From JBMNSK01 sp050945155 (GTDB taxonomy: Bacteria; Actinomycetota; Coriobacteriia; Coriobacteriales; Eggerthellaceae): 54,926 nucleotides of DNA. This document shows, piece after piece, positions 43,603 to 52,689 of this stretch (within the stretch, counting starts at the first letter, position 1; each line of letters begins with the position of its first letter). Position numbers and translations under genes: made by a program. The DNA lies in NCBI GenBank assembly GCA_050945155.1, contig JBMNSK010000006.1, forward strand, positions 1-54,926. Direction: 5' to 3'. The notes beneath the pieces were generated by a model that was not told the origin of the DNA, searched no databases, and worked only from the letters and a program-made list of their open reading frames with translations.

Positions 43603-43835
43603 TACTCTTCTACGATTTCGTAGTCTTCAATAACAGGATTAGCCAGAAGTTTTTCGCACATTTGACGCACATCTTCGCGCGTAACGCTGTCCTCGGCATC
43701 AAGCTGAATCATCTTATCGATACTCACACCCAAAACCCCCGAAAATCCCAGGTTTTGCAAGGCATTCATGCTCTGCTGTCCTGCGGGGTCAAAGATGCCT
43801 TCCTTGCCGGTTACGAAAATTTTGAAAGTTTTCAT
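43602..43835 (-). CDS. purS: Phosphoribosylformylglycinamidine synthase subunit PurS
   Basis: 77 aa, the usual PurS length. KIFVTGKEGIFDPAGQQSM and the NLGFSGVLGVSIDKMIQL segment match the family's beta-alpha-beta pattern. It bridges PurQ and PurL in the three-subunit FGAM synthase. Confidence 0.93.
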   Translation of the reverse strand: MKTFKIFVTGKEGIFDPAGQQSMNALQNLGFSGVLGVSIDKMIQLDAEDSVTREDVRQMCEKLLANPVIEDYEIVEE

Positions 43836-43881
43836 GCCCTCATCCTTATCGGTCTATCCCGTGCGTACCTCTTTGCAAAAC

Positions 43882-44511
43882 TTATTTCTTTTTACGGCCA
43901 AACAGACGGCCCATGATGCTCTTTTTCTCAGATTCATCCGCCTCAGCAAGGATTCTCTCGCGTTCCAGCTCTTCCGCATGGCGCTTCTTCTGGTCGGCGC
44001 GATATTCCTTTGTTTTGTTTTGAACCAGGCCTTCGCGATACTCACGACGAATCTTTCTAATCTTGAACATGTCGAGAACAATGGCGAGCATGATGAAGAT
44101 ATAAGCAAAGACAAGGCAGGTCCAACTTAGGGCTTCGCCCATACCGCGCGTAACCCAGGACGCTGTCGTGAAACCAACAGCAACCACGACGATGACAATC
44201 CAGATACGGCGCCATTTACGATATTCAGCCGTGGGAACGTTGTAGTAGTTCTTTCCGAAGTTCTTGTCTTCTTTTTCCTTATAGCTTTCCTTCTTGGTCG
44301 TCTTACCTTCCTTTTTGTCCTTCAGGTACTGTTGACGATCGAAGGCCTTACGCTCACGACGCGTCATCTCTTTACGGGGACGCACCTGATGAACAGACTC
44401 TGCTGCCCGCCGTGCGGGTTTTGCAGAAGCAGCACTCCTGCGGGTAGACCCACGGTGCTCGTTTTGTTGCATCTCCTGGTTTCTGTCGTTGAGCGGGTTT
44501 CTTTGACTCAT
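43882..44511 (-). CDS. Two-span membrane protein with basic coiled-coil ends, function unknown
   Basis: 209 aa. A highly basic, disordered N-terminus (1-100, about a third Lys/Arg, with MTRRERKAFDRQQYLKDKK) is followed by two helices (about 103-120 and 128-147). A charged helical C-terminus (148-209) ends in GRKKK. Both ends would be cytoplasmic and could bind nucleic acid or acidic lipid. It lies inside the purine operon, 46 bases before purS and 62 after purC. No family recognised. Confidence 0.75.
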   Translation of the reverse strand: MSQRNPLNDRNQEMQQNEHRGSTRRSAASAKPARRAAESVHQVRPRKEMTRRERKAFDRQQYLKDKKEGKTTKKESYKEKEDKNFGKNYYNVPTAEYRKWRRIWIVIVVVAVGFTTASWVTRGMGEALSWTCLVFAYIFIMLAIVLDMFKIRKIRREYREGLVQNKTKEYRADQKKRHAEELERERILAEADESEKKSIMGRLFGRKKK

Positions 44512-44573
44512 CTGCTTAAAACTCCTTAAATATTTTTCAATAGGCGCTCAAACCTCAGCGCTTACAAAAAATC

Positions 44574-45446
44574 TTAAAAATCAAATTTGCGCCCCGTAAT
44601 TGTCTCATAGGCTTGGATGTATTTCTCAGAGGTCTTCTGAATAACATCAGCAGGCAAGTGAGGTGGATTGCCTTTCTTGTCCCAGTTTGCGCTCAACCAG
44701 TCGCGCACAAACTGCTTATCAAATGAAGGCTGGCTTTGACCAGGCGTATATTGGTCTCCGGGCCAGAACCGTGAAGAGTCAGGCGTTAAGACTTCGTCGG
44801 CTAAAATTACCTTCCCGTCCACAACACCAAATTCAAACTTCGTGTCAGCAATAATAATTCCTTGCTTTTCTGCATGGTCACGTGCTGTTGAGTACACCTG
44901 AATAGAAAGGTCGCGCAAAGTTTCGGCATCTTTGTTGCCAATAATGCGCTCGCACTGTTCAAAAGAGATATTCTCATCATGACCACCAATTTCTGCCTTG
45001 GTAGAAGGCGTGAAAATGGGTTCGGGAAGTTTCGACGAATTCTCAAGACCGGCTGGAAGTTCAATACCACAAACAGTTCCAGACTTCTTATATTCTTTCA
45101 AACCGCTTCCCGCAAGATAGCCACGGACAATGCATTCGATAGGAAACATGTCGGCCTTTTTCACGAGCATAAACCTGCCGCGCAGTTCATCGGCATAAGG
45201 CTTAAATTTCTGAGGTAGATCTTGTACGTCAGCTGAAATAAGGTGGTTGTCCACCACTCCGTGAAGCAGCTCGAACCAAAAGCAGGACAGCTGTGTTAAA
45301 ACGATGCCCTTATAAGGAATTTCGTCAGGTAAGACATAGTCGAATGCTGAAATTCTATCGGAGGCAACCAAAAGAAGACTGTCTCCAAGGTCATAGAGAT
45401 CCCGCACTTTCCCCTGTCCATCAGGTTTAATGTCTATTACGCTCAC
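44574..45446 (-). CDS. purC: SAICAR synthetase PurC
   Basis: 290 aa. It shows GQGKVRDLYDLGDSLLLVASD at the N-terminus, RISAFDYVLP, ECIVRGYLAGSG, ADTKFEFG and DEVLTPDSSRFW. It joins aspartate to CAIR in purine synthesis. GTG start with GGGAGG 5 bases upstream. First gene of the pur run. A bulged hairpin (GACCGCAGT / ACTGCGTC) lies just before the SD. Confidence 0.97.
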   Translation of the reverse strand: MSVIDIKPDGQGKVRDLYDLGDSLLLVASDRISAFDYVLPDEIPYKGIVLTQLSCFWFELLHGVVDNHLISADVQDLPQKFKPYADELRGRFMLVKKADMFPIECIVRGYLAGSGLKEYKKSGTVCGIELPAGLENSSKLPEPIFTPSTKAEIGGHDENISFEQCERIIGNKDAETLRDLSIQVYSTARDHAEKQGIIIADTKFEFGVVDGKVILADEVLTPDSSRFWPGDQYTPGQSQPSFDKQFVRDWLSANWDKKGNPPHLPADVIQKTSEKYIQAYETITGRKFDF

Positions 45447-45560
45447 GTTTTCCTCCCTTTGACGCAGTCTTTAACTGCGGTCTCAAACAGGCTTGCTACC
45501 TTGCTTATTCCCGCTGCCAAAGGCTCAATGGATAAGTTTGTGGGTTGTTCCGCAGGCTTT

Positions 45561-45572
45561 ATTGTACGCAAT
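45561..45572 (-). promoter_or_regulatory. Palindrome at the putative purC -10
   Basis: ATTGTACGCAAT (arms ATTG/CAAT) on the + strand. Read on the minus strand it contains TACAAT, a plausible -10 about 115 bases before purC. The identical 12-mer occurs at 48124-48135 upstream of the response regulator. Confidence 0.4.
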
Positions 45573-45614
45573 CAACCAACATTCTGATATGGCGACCAAG
45601 GACAAATCCGCGAT

Positions 45615-47144
45615 TTACCTATTGTTTCGCGACTGGTTCCTGGTAGAGCGAGGTCGGTATGGCTGATTGAGACTCTGTGTAGTCTTCTCGTTGTAGAGCG
45701 GTAAGTGAATAGTGAAGCAGGAGCCTTCGCCTTTGCGCCCTTCAACCTGAACCCAGCCGCCGTGACGACTCACGATTTCCTTCACTACGGCAAGGCCAAT
45801 GCCGAGACCGCCACTCTCACGCGTACGTCCTGCATCAGCACGCCAGAACCTCTGGAACACCATCCGTGCCTCTTCAGGTGTCAGACCAATACCGGTATCG
45901 CTCACGGCAATCGATGCCATGATATCGCCCTTCTTTACCGACACCAGAATATGACCACCCTCAGGTGTGTAACGCACCGAATTCGAAATAAGATTCGCCG
46001 TAGCCTGCCTAATCATGTCCGGGTCGCAGAGCACACGCACGTCCTTTTCGGCCGTGTAGTCAAGACTGAGGCCTGAATCGGCAACAAAGGCTGCATGAGT
46101 TGTGATAATACCCTGAATGAGTTCCCCGAGATCAACCACTTCTTCCTTAAGCGGTGTCGACCTATTTTCAAGGCGAGAAAGACGCAGGAGTGAATTTACC
46201 AAACGAGACAAGCGCTTTACTTCGGCATTTACCGTTGTCAGATGTTCCTCGTCAGGTTCAAAAACACCATCAACCATTGCCTCTACTGTTGACTGGATTG
46301 CCATAAGAGGTGTGCGCAGTTCATGTGCAACGTCAGTGGTTAGACGACGCTCCAGTTTTTGGTCACGTTCAACAGCACTCGCCATAGCGTCGAAGGTTTC
46401 AGCCAACTGGCCAATCTCGTCTTCGCCATGCATATCGGTACGTGCGCTTAAATCGCCCTCTTTAATGGCTTCCGCCGTTTCAGTCATGGTCTTAATTGGA
46501 CGCACAAGTGAACGTGCGAAGAAGTAGCCCAAGCAAGACGCGAGAACGACCGCAATACCCGCAGCAATGAGAAGAGCTTGATATGAGTTGTCACGGAACT
46601 GGATGTCTGTAGCGCGCAAAAGCGAATCTGAGCCATAAACCCAAACCCGTACTTGACCGATATTTTCGCCGCCAACAGTGATGTCTGCAGTAGCCATTTT
46701 TTCGGGGTCTGCAGTTTCAGACAACTGGGGCAGTGAGTCCTCGTTATTCTCGGAGTTACTCACAGGACCGTTTGCTCCATCTACGACGGGTACGGTCGAA
46801 TCAAAGACGATGCTTCCCGAGTTATCAACTACCTGCAAGCCAATGCCAGGAGTCATGTTGATGGTATAACGCGCCGGATCAAGCGTATCTCGAGAGAAAG
46901 TCCCATTTGTCTCATAGCGTGTAGCAATCTGGTTTGCCGTGGTACGGGCAACCGACTTCATATTTTCGTAGGTATACGTTTGGAAATGTTGAGCCCAAAC
47001 AAAAGAAATAACACCCAAAGCTACAGCAGCAGTCATTAAGGCAATGAGAGCAAAGGCGATGGTTACCCGGGTGGTATAGGTCAGATTAGACCAAGCGTGC
47101 TTAGGCTTGGCCTTTACTTGATTACTGTTTCCGTTCTGGTCCAC
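45615..47144 (-). CDS. Sensor histidine kinase
   Basis: 509 aa. Two membrane helices (about 25-50 and 187-208) flank a 135-residue extracellular sensor. HAMP (about 207-262), HisKA with VAHELRTPL (H274), then the HATPase domain with NLISNSVRYTPEGG, DTGIGL and GGLGIGLAVV. A Gln/Asn/Arg-rich tail follows. It is paired with the OmpR-type regulator upstream but separated from it by 178 bases including a terminator. The GTG start is weakly supported by the SD. Confidence 0.93.
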   Translation of the reverse strand: MDQNGNSNQVKAKPKHAWSNLTYTTRVTIAFALIALMTAAVALGVISFVWAQHFQTYTYENMKSVARTTANQIATRYETNGTFSRDTLDPARYTINMTPGIGLQVVDNSGSIVFDSTVPVVDGANGPVSNSENNEDSLPQLSETADPEKMATADITVGGENIGQVRVWVYGSDSLLRATDIQFRDNSYQALLIAAGIAVVLASCLGYFFARSLVRPIKTMTETAEAIKEGDLSARTDMHGEDEIGQLAETFDAMASAVERDQKLERRLTTDVAHELRTPLMAIQSTVEAMVDGVFEPDEEHLTTVNAEVKRLSRLVNSLLRLSRLENRSTPLKEEVVDLGELIQGIITTHAAFVADSGLSLDYTAEKDVRVLCDPDMIRQATANLISNSVRYTPEGGHILVSVKKGDIMASIAVSDTGIGLTPEEARMVFQRFWRADAGRTRESGGLGIGLAVVKEIVSRHGGWVQVEGRKGEGSCFTIHLPLYNEKTTQSLNQPYRPRSTRNQSRNNR

Positions 47145-47267
47145 GAATGTATTGTTAGCCTCTCGTATGTCCCGGGATGTGTGCTTAATTCTTCGAATTT
47201 ATTATGCCGTCTCTTCTAAGCTTTTGCACGCATAGGCCAAAGCCAAAGCACTGCTGTACCAAAAAAG

Positions 47268-47301
47268 AAAGGGCATCTCGCTCAGCGAGCGTATGCCCTT
47301 T
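47268..47301 (-). terminator. Intrinsic terminator between response regulator and kinase genes
   Basis: Stem AAAGGGCAT / ATGCCCTTT extended by an inner CGCTC / GAGCG (47268-47301). On the minus strand it is followed by CTTTTTT. It lies 21 bases after the regulator stop. Confidence 0.85.
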
Positions 47302-47322
47302 TCTGCATGAGTGCAATCGTTC

Positions 47323-48030
47323 CTAGTTGTTCTTGGTAGGATCTTCGAAACGATAGCCAACACCATGAACCGTATGTAACCATTTCGGGTTACGTGGATT
47401 GTCGCCGATTTTCGCACGAAGGTTTTTCACATGGCTGTCGATAGTGCGCTCATAGCCCTCAAAGTCGTAGCCAAGAACTTTCTCGACCAGTTCCATACGA
47501 GAATAGACACGTCCCGGATAGCGAGAGAGTGTGGTGAGCAATTTAAACTCACTTGCGGTCAAATCGACCTCTTTACCCGACACTAAAACTTTGTGGCCCG
47601 ATACGTCGATGGTCAATTCGCCAAATTCCAAGACTTCGCGCTGTGGCTCGGAGTCGGCATGAACGCGGCGCAGCAAAGCGCGCGAACGGGCAACCAATTC
47701 ACGTGGGCTAAATGGCTTTACCAGATAGTCGTCAGCTCCCAGCTCAAGACCAATGATGCGGTCTTCGATTTCGCCTTTTGCCGTCAGCATAATGATGGGC
47801 ACATCGGAGTTATCGCGAATGGCACGGCAGACATGTTCGCCAGGAACACGCGGAAGCATAAGGTCAAGAATTACCAAATCAAAGTGGTGCTTTGAAAACT
47901 CTTCGAGTGCTTCCTGTCCGTCACCAACTGCAGTGACCCAGTAGTTTTCACGCTCAAGATAAGCCGTTACCGCGTCACGAATGGCTTTTTCGTCTTCAAC
48001 CAACAGAATACGACGAGTTTCATTTGTCAT
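47323..48030 (-). CDS. OmpR/PhoB-family response regulator
   Basis: 235 aa. Receiver 1-120 with acidic pocket VEDE, phospho-acceptor D56 (LVILDLMLPR) and K106 (DYLVKPFSP). Winged-helix domain about 135-230 with LTASEFKLL, YERTIDSHVKNLRAKIG and HTVHGVGYRF. Partner of the downstream histidine kinase. Confidence 0.95.
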   Translation of the reverse strand: MTNETRRILLVEDEKAIRDAVTAYLERENYWVTAVGDGQEALEEFSKHHFDLVILDLMLPRVPGEHVCRAIRDNSDVPIIMLTAKGEIEDRIIGLELGADDYLVKPFSPRELVARSRALLRRVHADSEPQREVLEFGELTIDVSGHKVLVSGKEVDLTASEFKLLTTLSRYPGRVYSRMELVEKVLGYDFEGYERTIDSHVKNLRAKIGDNPRNPKWLHTVHGVGYRFEDPTKNN

Positions 48031-48123
48031 GACTTACCACCTTTGTCTTAACTGAGATTTGTATCTCCATAAACAAGACCTAAGTCTCGGTTACAATACG
48101 TTTTCCCTTGCACATTTGCGTTA

Positions 48124-48135
48124 ATTGTACGCAAT
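48124..48135. promoter_or_regulatory. Second copy of palindrome ATTGTACGCAAT
   Basis: Same 12-mer as at 45561-45572, here in the divergent region between the response regulator (minus) and the anchored protein gene (plus). It is extended by one more pair to TAATTG-TACG-CAATTA. It contains TACAAT on the minus strand. Confidence 0.4.
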
Positions 48136-48184
48136 TACGTGATAAGAAGATGCAAGCCGTGGAGGAAATGACACAATAATCAAC

Positions 48185-49741
48185 ATGCCAAACAACAAAC
48201 CTACACATAATCGCAAGCTTAAGGGCGCGAAGGTAGTTCGCGGACAGCGCGGATATAACGCTCGTTCAGCTAGGCGCAACCGCCGCGAGAACATCACGAT
48301 TATCTCGGGTGTGGGTGGTCCAGGAAGCAATGGACGCAGCCAACACGCACGAGGTAGTCGCCACTTACGAGGCAGGTCTTACCAAAATCCTCGGGGAGGT
48401 CGCGGTGCCCGCTTCGTAAAGGGACGCTATAAAGAACGCCCCCGTGCGCCGCTTGGGCAAAACGTTAAAAAGCGAATTCCCAAAATTGACGACACTCCTT
48501 TACCCCAGGGGACGCTTCCTATTACACGCCGGCAATTGGTCATTGGCGCTTCGGCTATTGCAGGTATCGCTCTCGTTGGAACTCTTGGACCCGAAGTGGT
48601 TGATGCGGTATCTGGAAACACAGGCACCGTAGATACCCTGAAGGTCCCCACTGATGCGGTAACACAGCTCGACAGCCTGACGCTTATTGAAGATGCGACC
48701 GAGCGCATGGAGAAGGTCGGAGAATACAACCTTGATTACGGCACGCTTGTCTATGCAAACGACGACAAGATGGCAGCACTGCTTTTGCCAACCGAAGAGG
48801 CAAGCCCGCTCGCAAAGCTTGGTGTGCTCAATCTTTCCAGCGGAGATAAGACAACCGTACTCAGCAAGGCAGTCGGTGAAAACGATGGTTACAGCATCCT
48901 TGATGTCCGCGGGACATCCAATGGAATGATTTGGGTCGAGGGTAATATTCTTGAAAACACATGGCGTGTCTATGTCGCAGCACTACATGGTTCTTCCCTC
49001 GGAGACCAAAAACTTGTCGACGAAGGAGACAGCGCCTGGCAGATTCCAACCCTTGCCATGGTAGGCAACCACGCATTTTGGCAAGTTGTTCCGAAAGACG
49101 AGAAAAACCCAGCGGGTGATTCTGCCCTCAAGCGAGTCGATGCTGGTTCAGATACGGTACAGGTAATGTATACGTGCTCAGGCAAGATGGGCACTCACCC
49201 CTACGGAACAAGTGACTCTCTTATCTTTACGCCCCATATGAAAGACAGCAGTTCCTATTACCAGCTCACCAAACTTGATGCTGGTACCGGAGAAGTTCAA
49301 GACTCCCTGGTTCTACCTCGCAATATGCAGCCGCTTGAAACGGCCTATGGCGCTAACGGATTTATGTTTTCCTTCGATGCTATCTATGACTACGGAGAAG
49401 GTATTTCAAATCTTGGTACCTATTCGCCCAAAACGGCCGTGACCGACGGAAACTACAGTGATGTTCCGTGGTTTAGTTTTGGACGCTCCCCTACAGCTGC
49501 TCCCGCCTGGTGTGGCAAGTACATGATTGTAAAGAGCACAAACAGTGTCTGTGGTATCGACCTTCAGGCTAACGAATACTTCGCACTCGATGTTGAAAAT
49601 GGAGCAGATGATTACGGTGAGTACCTTGCAACCACCGGTACTCACGACACCATTGTTACCTTCACCAACATCGATTACACACCCGTCAACGGCGATGCCG
49701 TTAAGCAGTGCAAAGTAAAGGTCTGGAAGCCAAAGGCTTAA
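48185..49741 (+). CDS. Anchored/secreted beta-rich protein with Arg/Gly-rich cytoplasmic tail
   Basis: 518 aa. Residues 1-110 are very basic and Arg/Gly-rich (RGRSYQNPRGGRGARFVKGR). Then ITRRQLVIGASAIAG (113-127) gives a twin-Arg plus hydrophobic segment, either a Tat-type signal or a single anchor. The remaining 370 residues are beta-strand rich with WVEG, WQVV and YQLTKLDAGTGE-like repeats, suggesting a propeller-type fold. Its best SD (GGAGG) lies 19 bases before the ATG, which is unusually far. A three-codon ATG-ACA-CAA-TAA sits between. Function unknown. Confidence 0.75.
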   Translation: MPNNKPTHNRKLKGAKVVRGQRGYNARSARRNRRENITIISGVGGPGSNGRSQHARGSRHLRGRSYQNPRGGRGARFVKGRYKERPRAPLGQNVKKRIPKIDDTPLPQGTLPITRRQLVIGASAIAGIALVGTLGPEVVDAVSGNTGTVDTLKVPTDAVTQLDSLTLIEDATERMEKVGEYNLDYGTLVYANDDKMAALLLPTEEASPLAKLGVLNLSSGDKTTVLSKAVGENDGYSILDVRGTSNGMIWVEGNILENTWRVYVAALHGSSLGDQKLVDEGDSAWQIPTLAMVGNHAFWQVVPKDEKNPAGDSALKRVDAGSDTVQVMYTCSGKMGTHPYGTSDSLIFTPHMKDSSSYYQLTKLDAGTGEVQDSLVLPRNMQPLETAYGANGFMFSFDAIYDYGEGISNLGTYSPKTAVTDGNYSDVPWFSFGRSPTAAPAWCGKYMIVKSTNSVCGIDLQANEYFALDVENGADDYGEYLATTGTHDTIVTFTNIDYTPVNGDAVKQCKVKVWKPKA

Positions 49742-51081
49742 AACTCCAGTTCTTCAAGACGCTTGAAAACGATATCCTTGCGCTTTAAGAACGCCCAAGG
49801 GTCAAAAATCTCATCAAGCGTTTCCTTCGAAAGGTTTGCTTCTGGGTCTTGTTCGAGTCGCTCACGATAACTGGGGCCATCGACCGCCTCTTGGATGTCA
49901 TGCCAAACCTGCATAGCGTTACGCTGCACAATGGTATAGGCTGCTTCGCGCGTAATCCCTGTTTGAACTAATGCAAGGAGCACCTTTGAAGAGAAGATAA
50001 GCCCGCGCGTTCTCCAGATATCGTGTTCCATCTTTTTGGGATAAAGCTGCAGTCCGTCAAGCATCCACTGCATCTTAGAAAACATGTAGTCAAGAGCGGT
50101 AAAGCTGTCCGCAAGCGTTACGCGCTCAGCACCAGAATGGCTAATGTCGCGCTCATACCAAAGAGCCACATCATCAAATGCTACCTGCGCATTTGCTTTT
50201 ACAACACGCGATAGGCCACAGATACGCTCGGCAGTAATGGGGTTGCGTTTATGAGGCATTGCACTTGAGCCCTTCTGTCCTTTTTTGAACGGCTCTTCCG
50301 CCTCAATGACATCTGATTGTTGAAGCAGTCGTACCTGCATAGCAATAGACTCAAGCGTTGAGGCCGTCACTGCCAGTGCTGCCATAGTTTGAGCATGTCT
50401 ATCGCGCGCGATAACCTGGGTTGAAAGCGGATCGTGCGCAAGACCTAATTTTTCGCAAACATATTCTTCAACAAAGGGGTCAATGCTTGAGTAGGTTCCA
50501 ACTGCTCCTGAAATAGCACCCACAGCAGAAGACTTTCTGGCTTCCTGCAAGCGAACCTGGGCACGTTTTAGGGCCCACGCCCAACTACCAAACTTCATAC
50601 CAAAAGTCATAGGCTCGGCATGTACACCATGGGTACGTCCCACACACAGCGTGTCTTTTTCTTCGAAAGCGCGACGCTTGCATGTTTCACCGAGCGCCTT
50701 GACATCCTCGAGGATGATATCAAGCGCCTGCGTGATTTGATAGCTTAAAGCTGTATCCCCCAGATCGGAAGAAGTCATGCCGTAGTGAACCCACCTGCTA
50801 GGGCGCTCTTGGCCCTCGGCGATATTGGCATCAATATTTTCAGCCATATTGGTCAGAAATGCGATGACGTCGTGGTTGGTTTCCTTTTCAATCTCGTCAA
50901 TGCGCTCAACCGAAAAATCAGCATGTTCACGAATCCAAGCTGCTTCTTCTTTCGTGATACCGACCTGCCCCAGTTCAGCCTGCGCTTCACAGGCGAGCAC
51001 TTCAATTTCTTTCCAGATGGCGAATTTATTTTGCAGTTCCCAAATAGCACCCATGGCAGGACGCGTATATCTTCCAATCAC
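49738..51081 (-). CDS. purB: Adenylosuccinate lyase
   Basis: 447 aa fumarase/aspartase-superfamily enzyme acting twice in purine synthesis. RYTRPAMGAIW at the N-terminus, HYGMTSSDLGDTALS, GRTHGVHAEPMTFG (catalytic His) and GSSAMPHKRNPI (signature loop). GTG start with GAGGGG upstream. It converges on the anchored protein gene, and the two stop codons overlap (4 bases). It is separate from the other pur genes. Confidence 0.97.
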   Translation of the reverse strand: MIGRYTRPAMGAIWELQNKFAIWKEIEVLACEAQAELGQVGITKEEAAWIREHADFSVERIDEIEKETNHDVIAFLTNMAENIDANIAEGQERPSRWVHYGMTSSDLGDTALSYQITQALDIILEDVKALGETCKRRAFEEKDTLCVGRTHGVHAEPMTFGMKFGSWAWALKRAQVRLQEARKSSAVGAISGAVGTYSSIDPFVEEYVCEKLGLAHDPLSTQVIARDRHAQTMAALAVTASTLESIAMQVRLLQQSDVIEAEEPFKKGQKGSSAMPHKRNPITAERICGLSRVVKANAQVAFDDVALWYERDISHSGAERVTLADSFTALDYMFSKMQWMLDGLQLYPKKMEHDIWRTRGLIFSSKVLLALVQTGITREAAYTIVQRNAMQVWHDIQEAVDGPSYRERLEQDPEANLSKETLDEIFDPWAFLKRKDIVFKRLEELEF

Positions 51082-51264
51082 TATAGACCCCTCAATCGCG
51101 TATTTTCGACCTGATAAGAACCTGTTTCACTTGAAGCATACCATGTTGTTCTTGCCTTCCTGGATTATACTTAAGCGGATGCACGAAGGGTATGCGGTCT
51201 GAAACATTCCATCGACCACAGAACCTAAAATTGCAGTGCCCAAGATTGGCAGGAGAAGAGAGAT

Positions 51265-51924
51265 ATGAGCAACGTCATTGTAGTTGGATGCGGGCGCGTA
51301 GGCTCACAGCTTGCAAACATGCTCTCTGATAACGGAAATAACGTTTGTGTTATCGACAGAAGAGCCGATGCATTCCAGAATTTAGGTCGTAATTTCAATG
51401 GGTCTACTATCCAAGGCCTTGGCTTTGACGAAAAGACGCTGATTAAGGCTGGCATCGAAGATTGCGATGTTTGTGCGGCAGTTACGCAGCTCGACAACAC
51501 CAACCTCATGGTGGTAGAAGTAGCCAGCCGCCTTTTCGGCGTTCCTCATGTTATTGCCCGCCTCTACAACCCCTACCACGAACGCGCCTATATGCAGCTG
51601 GGCATCGACTATGTCTGCGGCACCACGCTTGTTGCTGAAGACATCTTTGCAAAAGTTGTTTCAGGGCACGGGTTTCACCTTGATTCCTTTGGCGACTACG
51701 AAATTCTCCGCTTCTCACTTGACCTTTCTTCCACCGGAGAGCGGTCTATTAGGGTTTCGGACCTTGAGCACGAGCACGCAATACGCATCATCTGCTTTGA
51801 GCGCGGCGACGGCTCTGCTTCAAGTATTCCTACGCCAGAGTCGGTCCTCTACCACGGCGATTCAGTATTAGCCTGTGTGCGGCACGACCTCATCGAAAGT
51901 TTCTCGAAATACATCCAAAGTTAG
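51265..51924 (+). CDS. TrkA-type K+ channel/transporter regulatory protein 1
   Basis: 219 aa. RCK domain with VVGCGRVGSQLANML and an acidic residue at the end of beta-2 (VIDRR) for NAD(H) binding. TrkA-C region about 135-219. It gates a TrkH/KtrB-type membrane subunit, which is not in the window. GGAGAAGAGAG precedes the ATG. It is 27 bases from the second TrkA gene. Confidence 0.9.
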   Translation: MSNVIVVGCGRVGSQLANMLSDNGNNVCVIDRRADAFQNLGRNFNGSTIQGLGFDEKTLIKAGIEDCDVCAAVTQLDNTNLMVVEVASRLFGVPHVIARLYNPYHERAYMQLGIDYVCGTTLVAEDIFAKVVSGHGFHLDSFGDYEILRFSLDLSSTGERSIRVSDLEHEHAIRIICFERGDGSASSIPTPESVLYHGDSVLACVRHDLIESFSKYIQS

Positions 51925-51951
51925 CGGCAGAAGTCTAACAAAGGAGCATTT

Positions 51952-52623
51952 ATGTATCTGGTTATTACAGGCGGCGGAAAAGTTGGCGAATACCTTGCAA
52001 ACGTTTTGCTGCAAAGCGAAAACGACGTCGCTGTTATTGAGAAAGACCTCGAAACTGCTGACCGCCTATCTATGATCTTGCAGGGTCGCTATATGGTTGT
52101 TCACGGCGATGGTTGTGATTCTAAATCACAGGAAGATGCCGGCATCAGGAAGGCAGATGTTTTCGTTGCGGCAACCGGACAGGATGATAATAACCTCGTA
52201 TCCTGCGAAATTGCTCAGCGCGTTTTTAACGTTCCCCGCTGTATCGCCCGCGTAAACAACCCGAAAAACTTACGCATCTTCCAAGAAGTTGGAGTTGAAA
52301 GCGTGTCTTCGACCACGCTTATTGCAAACCTTATTGAGGAAGAAACGCTTTTAGGCAGCATGAGTGTTGCAAGTTCGCTGACGCATGACAACCTCGTACT
52401 GAGCGAAATTACGGTACCTCGCATGAAGAACCATTCAAACGAAGAAGGCATAGCTATTGCTGATGTCGATATGCCTGATGACAGCATTATTGCGGCTGTT
52501 GCAATAAAAGACGACGTGGTCGTTGCAAGGCCAGATATGATTTTGATGCCGGGCGACCGCGCTATTGTGGTAGCTGAAACTGAGGTCTTCGACGATGTGC
52601 GTGACACCTTCCGTTCGCTTTAA
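51952..52623 (+). CDS. TrkA-type K+ channel/transporter regulatory protein 2
   Basis: 223 aa. RCK-N with VITGGGKVGEYLANVL and VIEKD, followed by HGDGCDS and ATGQDDNNLVSCEIA, and RCK-C about 140-223 (DVDMPDDSIIAAVAI, MPGDRAIVVAE). AAGGAG precedes the ATG. The two paralogs probably form a mixed ring under one TrkH-type pore (inference). Confidence 0.92.
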   Translation: MYLVITGGGKVGEYLANVLLQSENDVAVIEKDLETADRLSMILQGRYMVVHGDGCDSKSQEDAGIRKADVFVAATGQDDNNLVSCEIAQRVFNVPRCIARVNNPKNLRIFQEVGVESVSSTTLIANLIEEETLLGSMSVASSLTHDNLVLSEITVPRMKNHSNEEGIAIADVDMPDDSIIAAVAIKDDVVVARPDMILMPGDRAIVVAETEVFDDVRDTFRSL

Positions 52624-52689
52624 GAACGAGGCAGCGCTTACGCAAGAATAGCGTCTGCTGAGCAATACCCATACTTTTATCTTGAGAAA

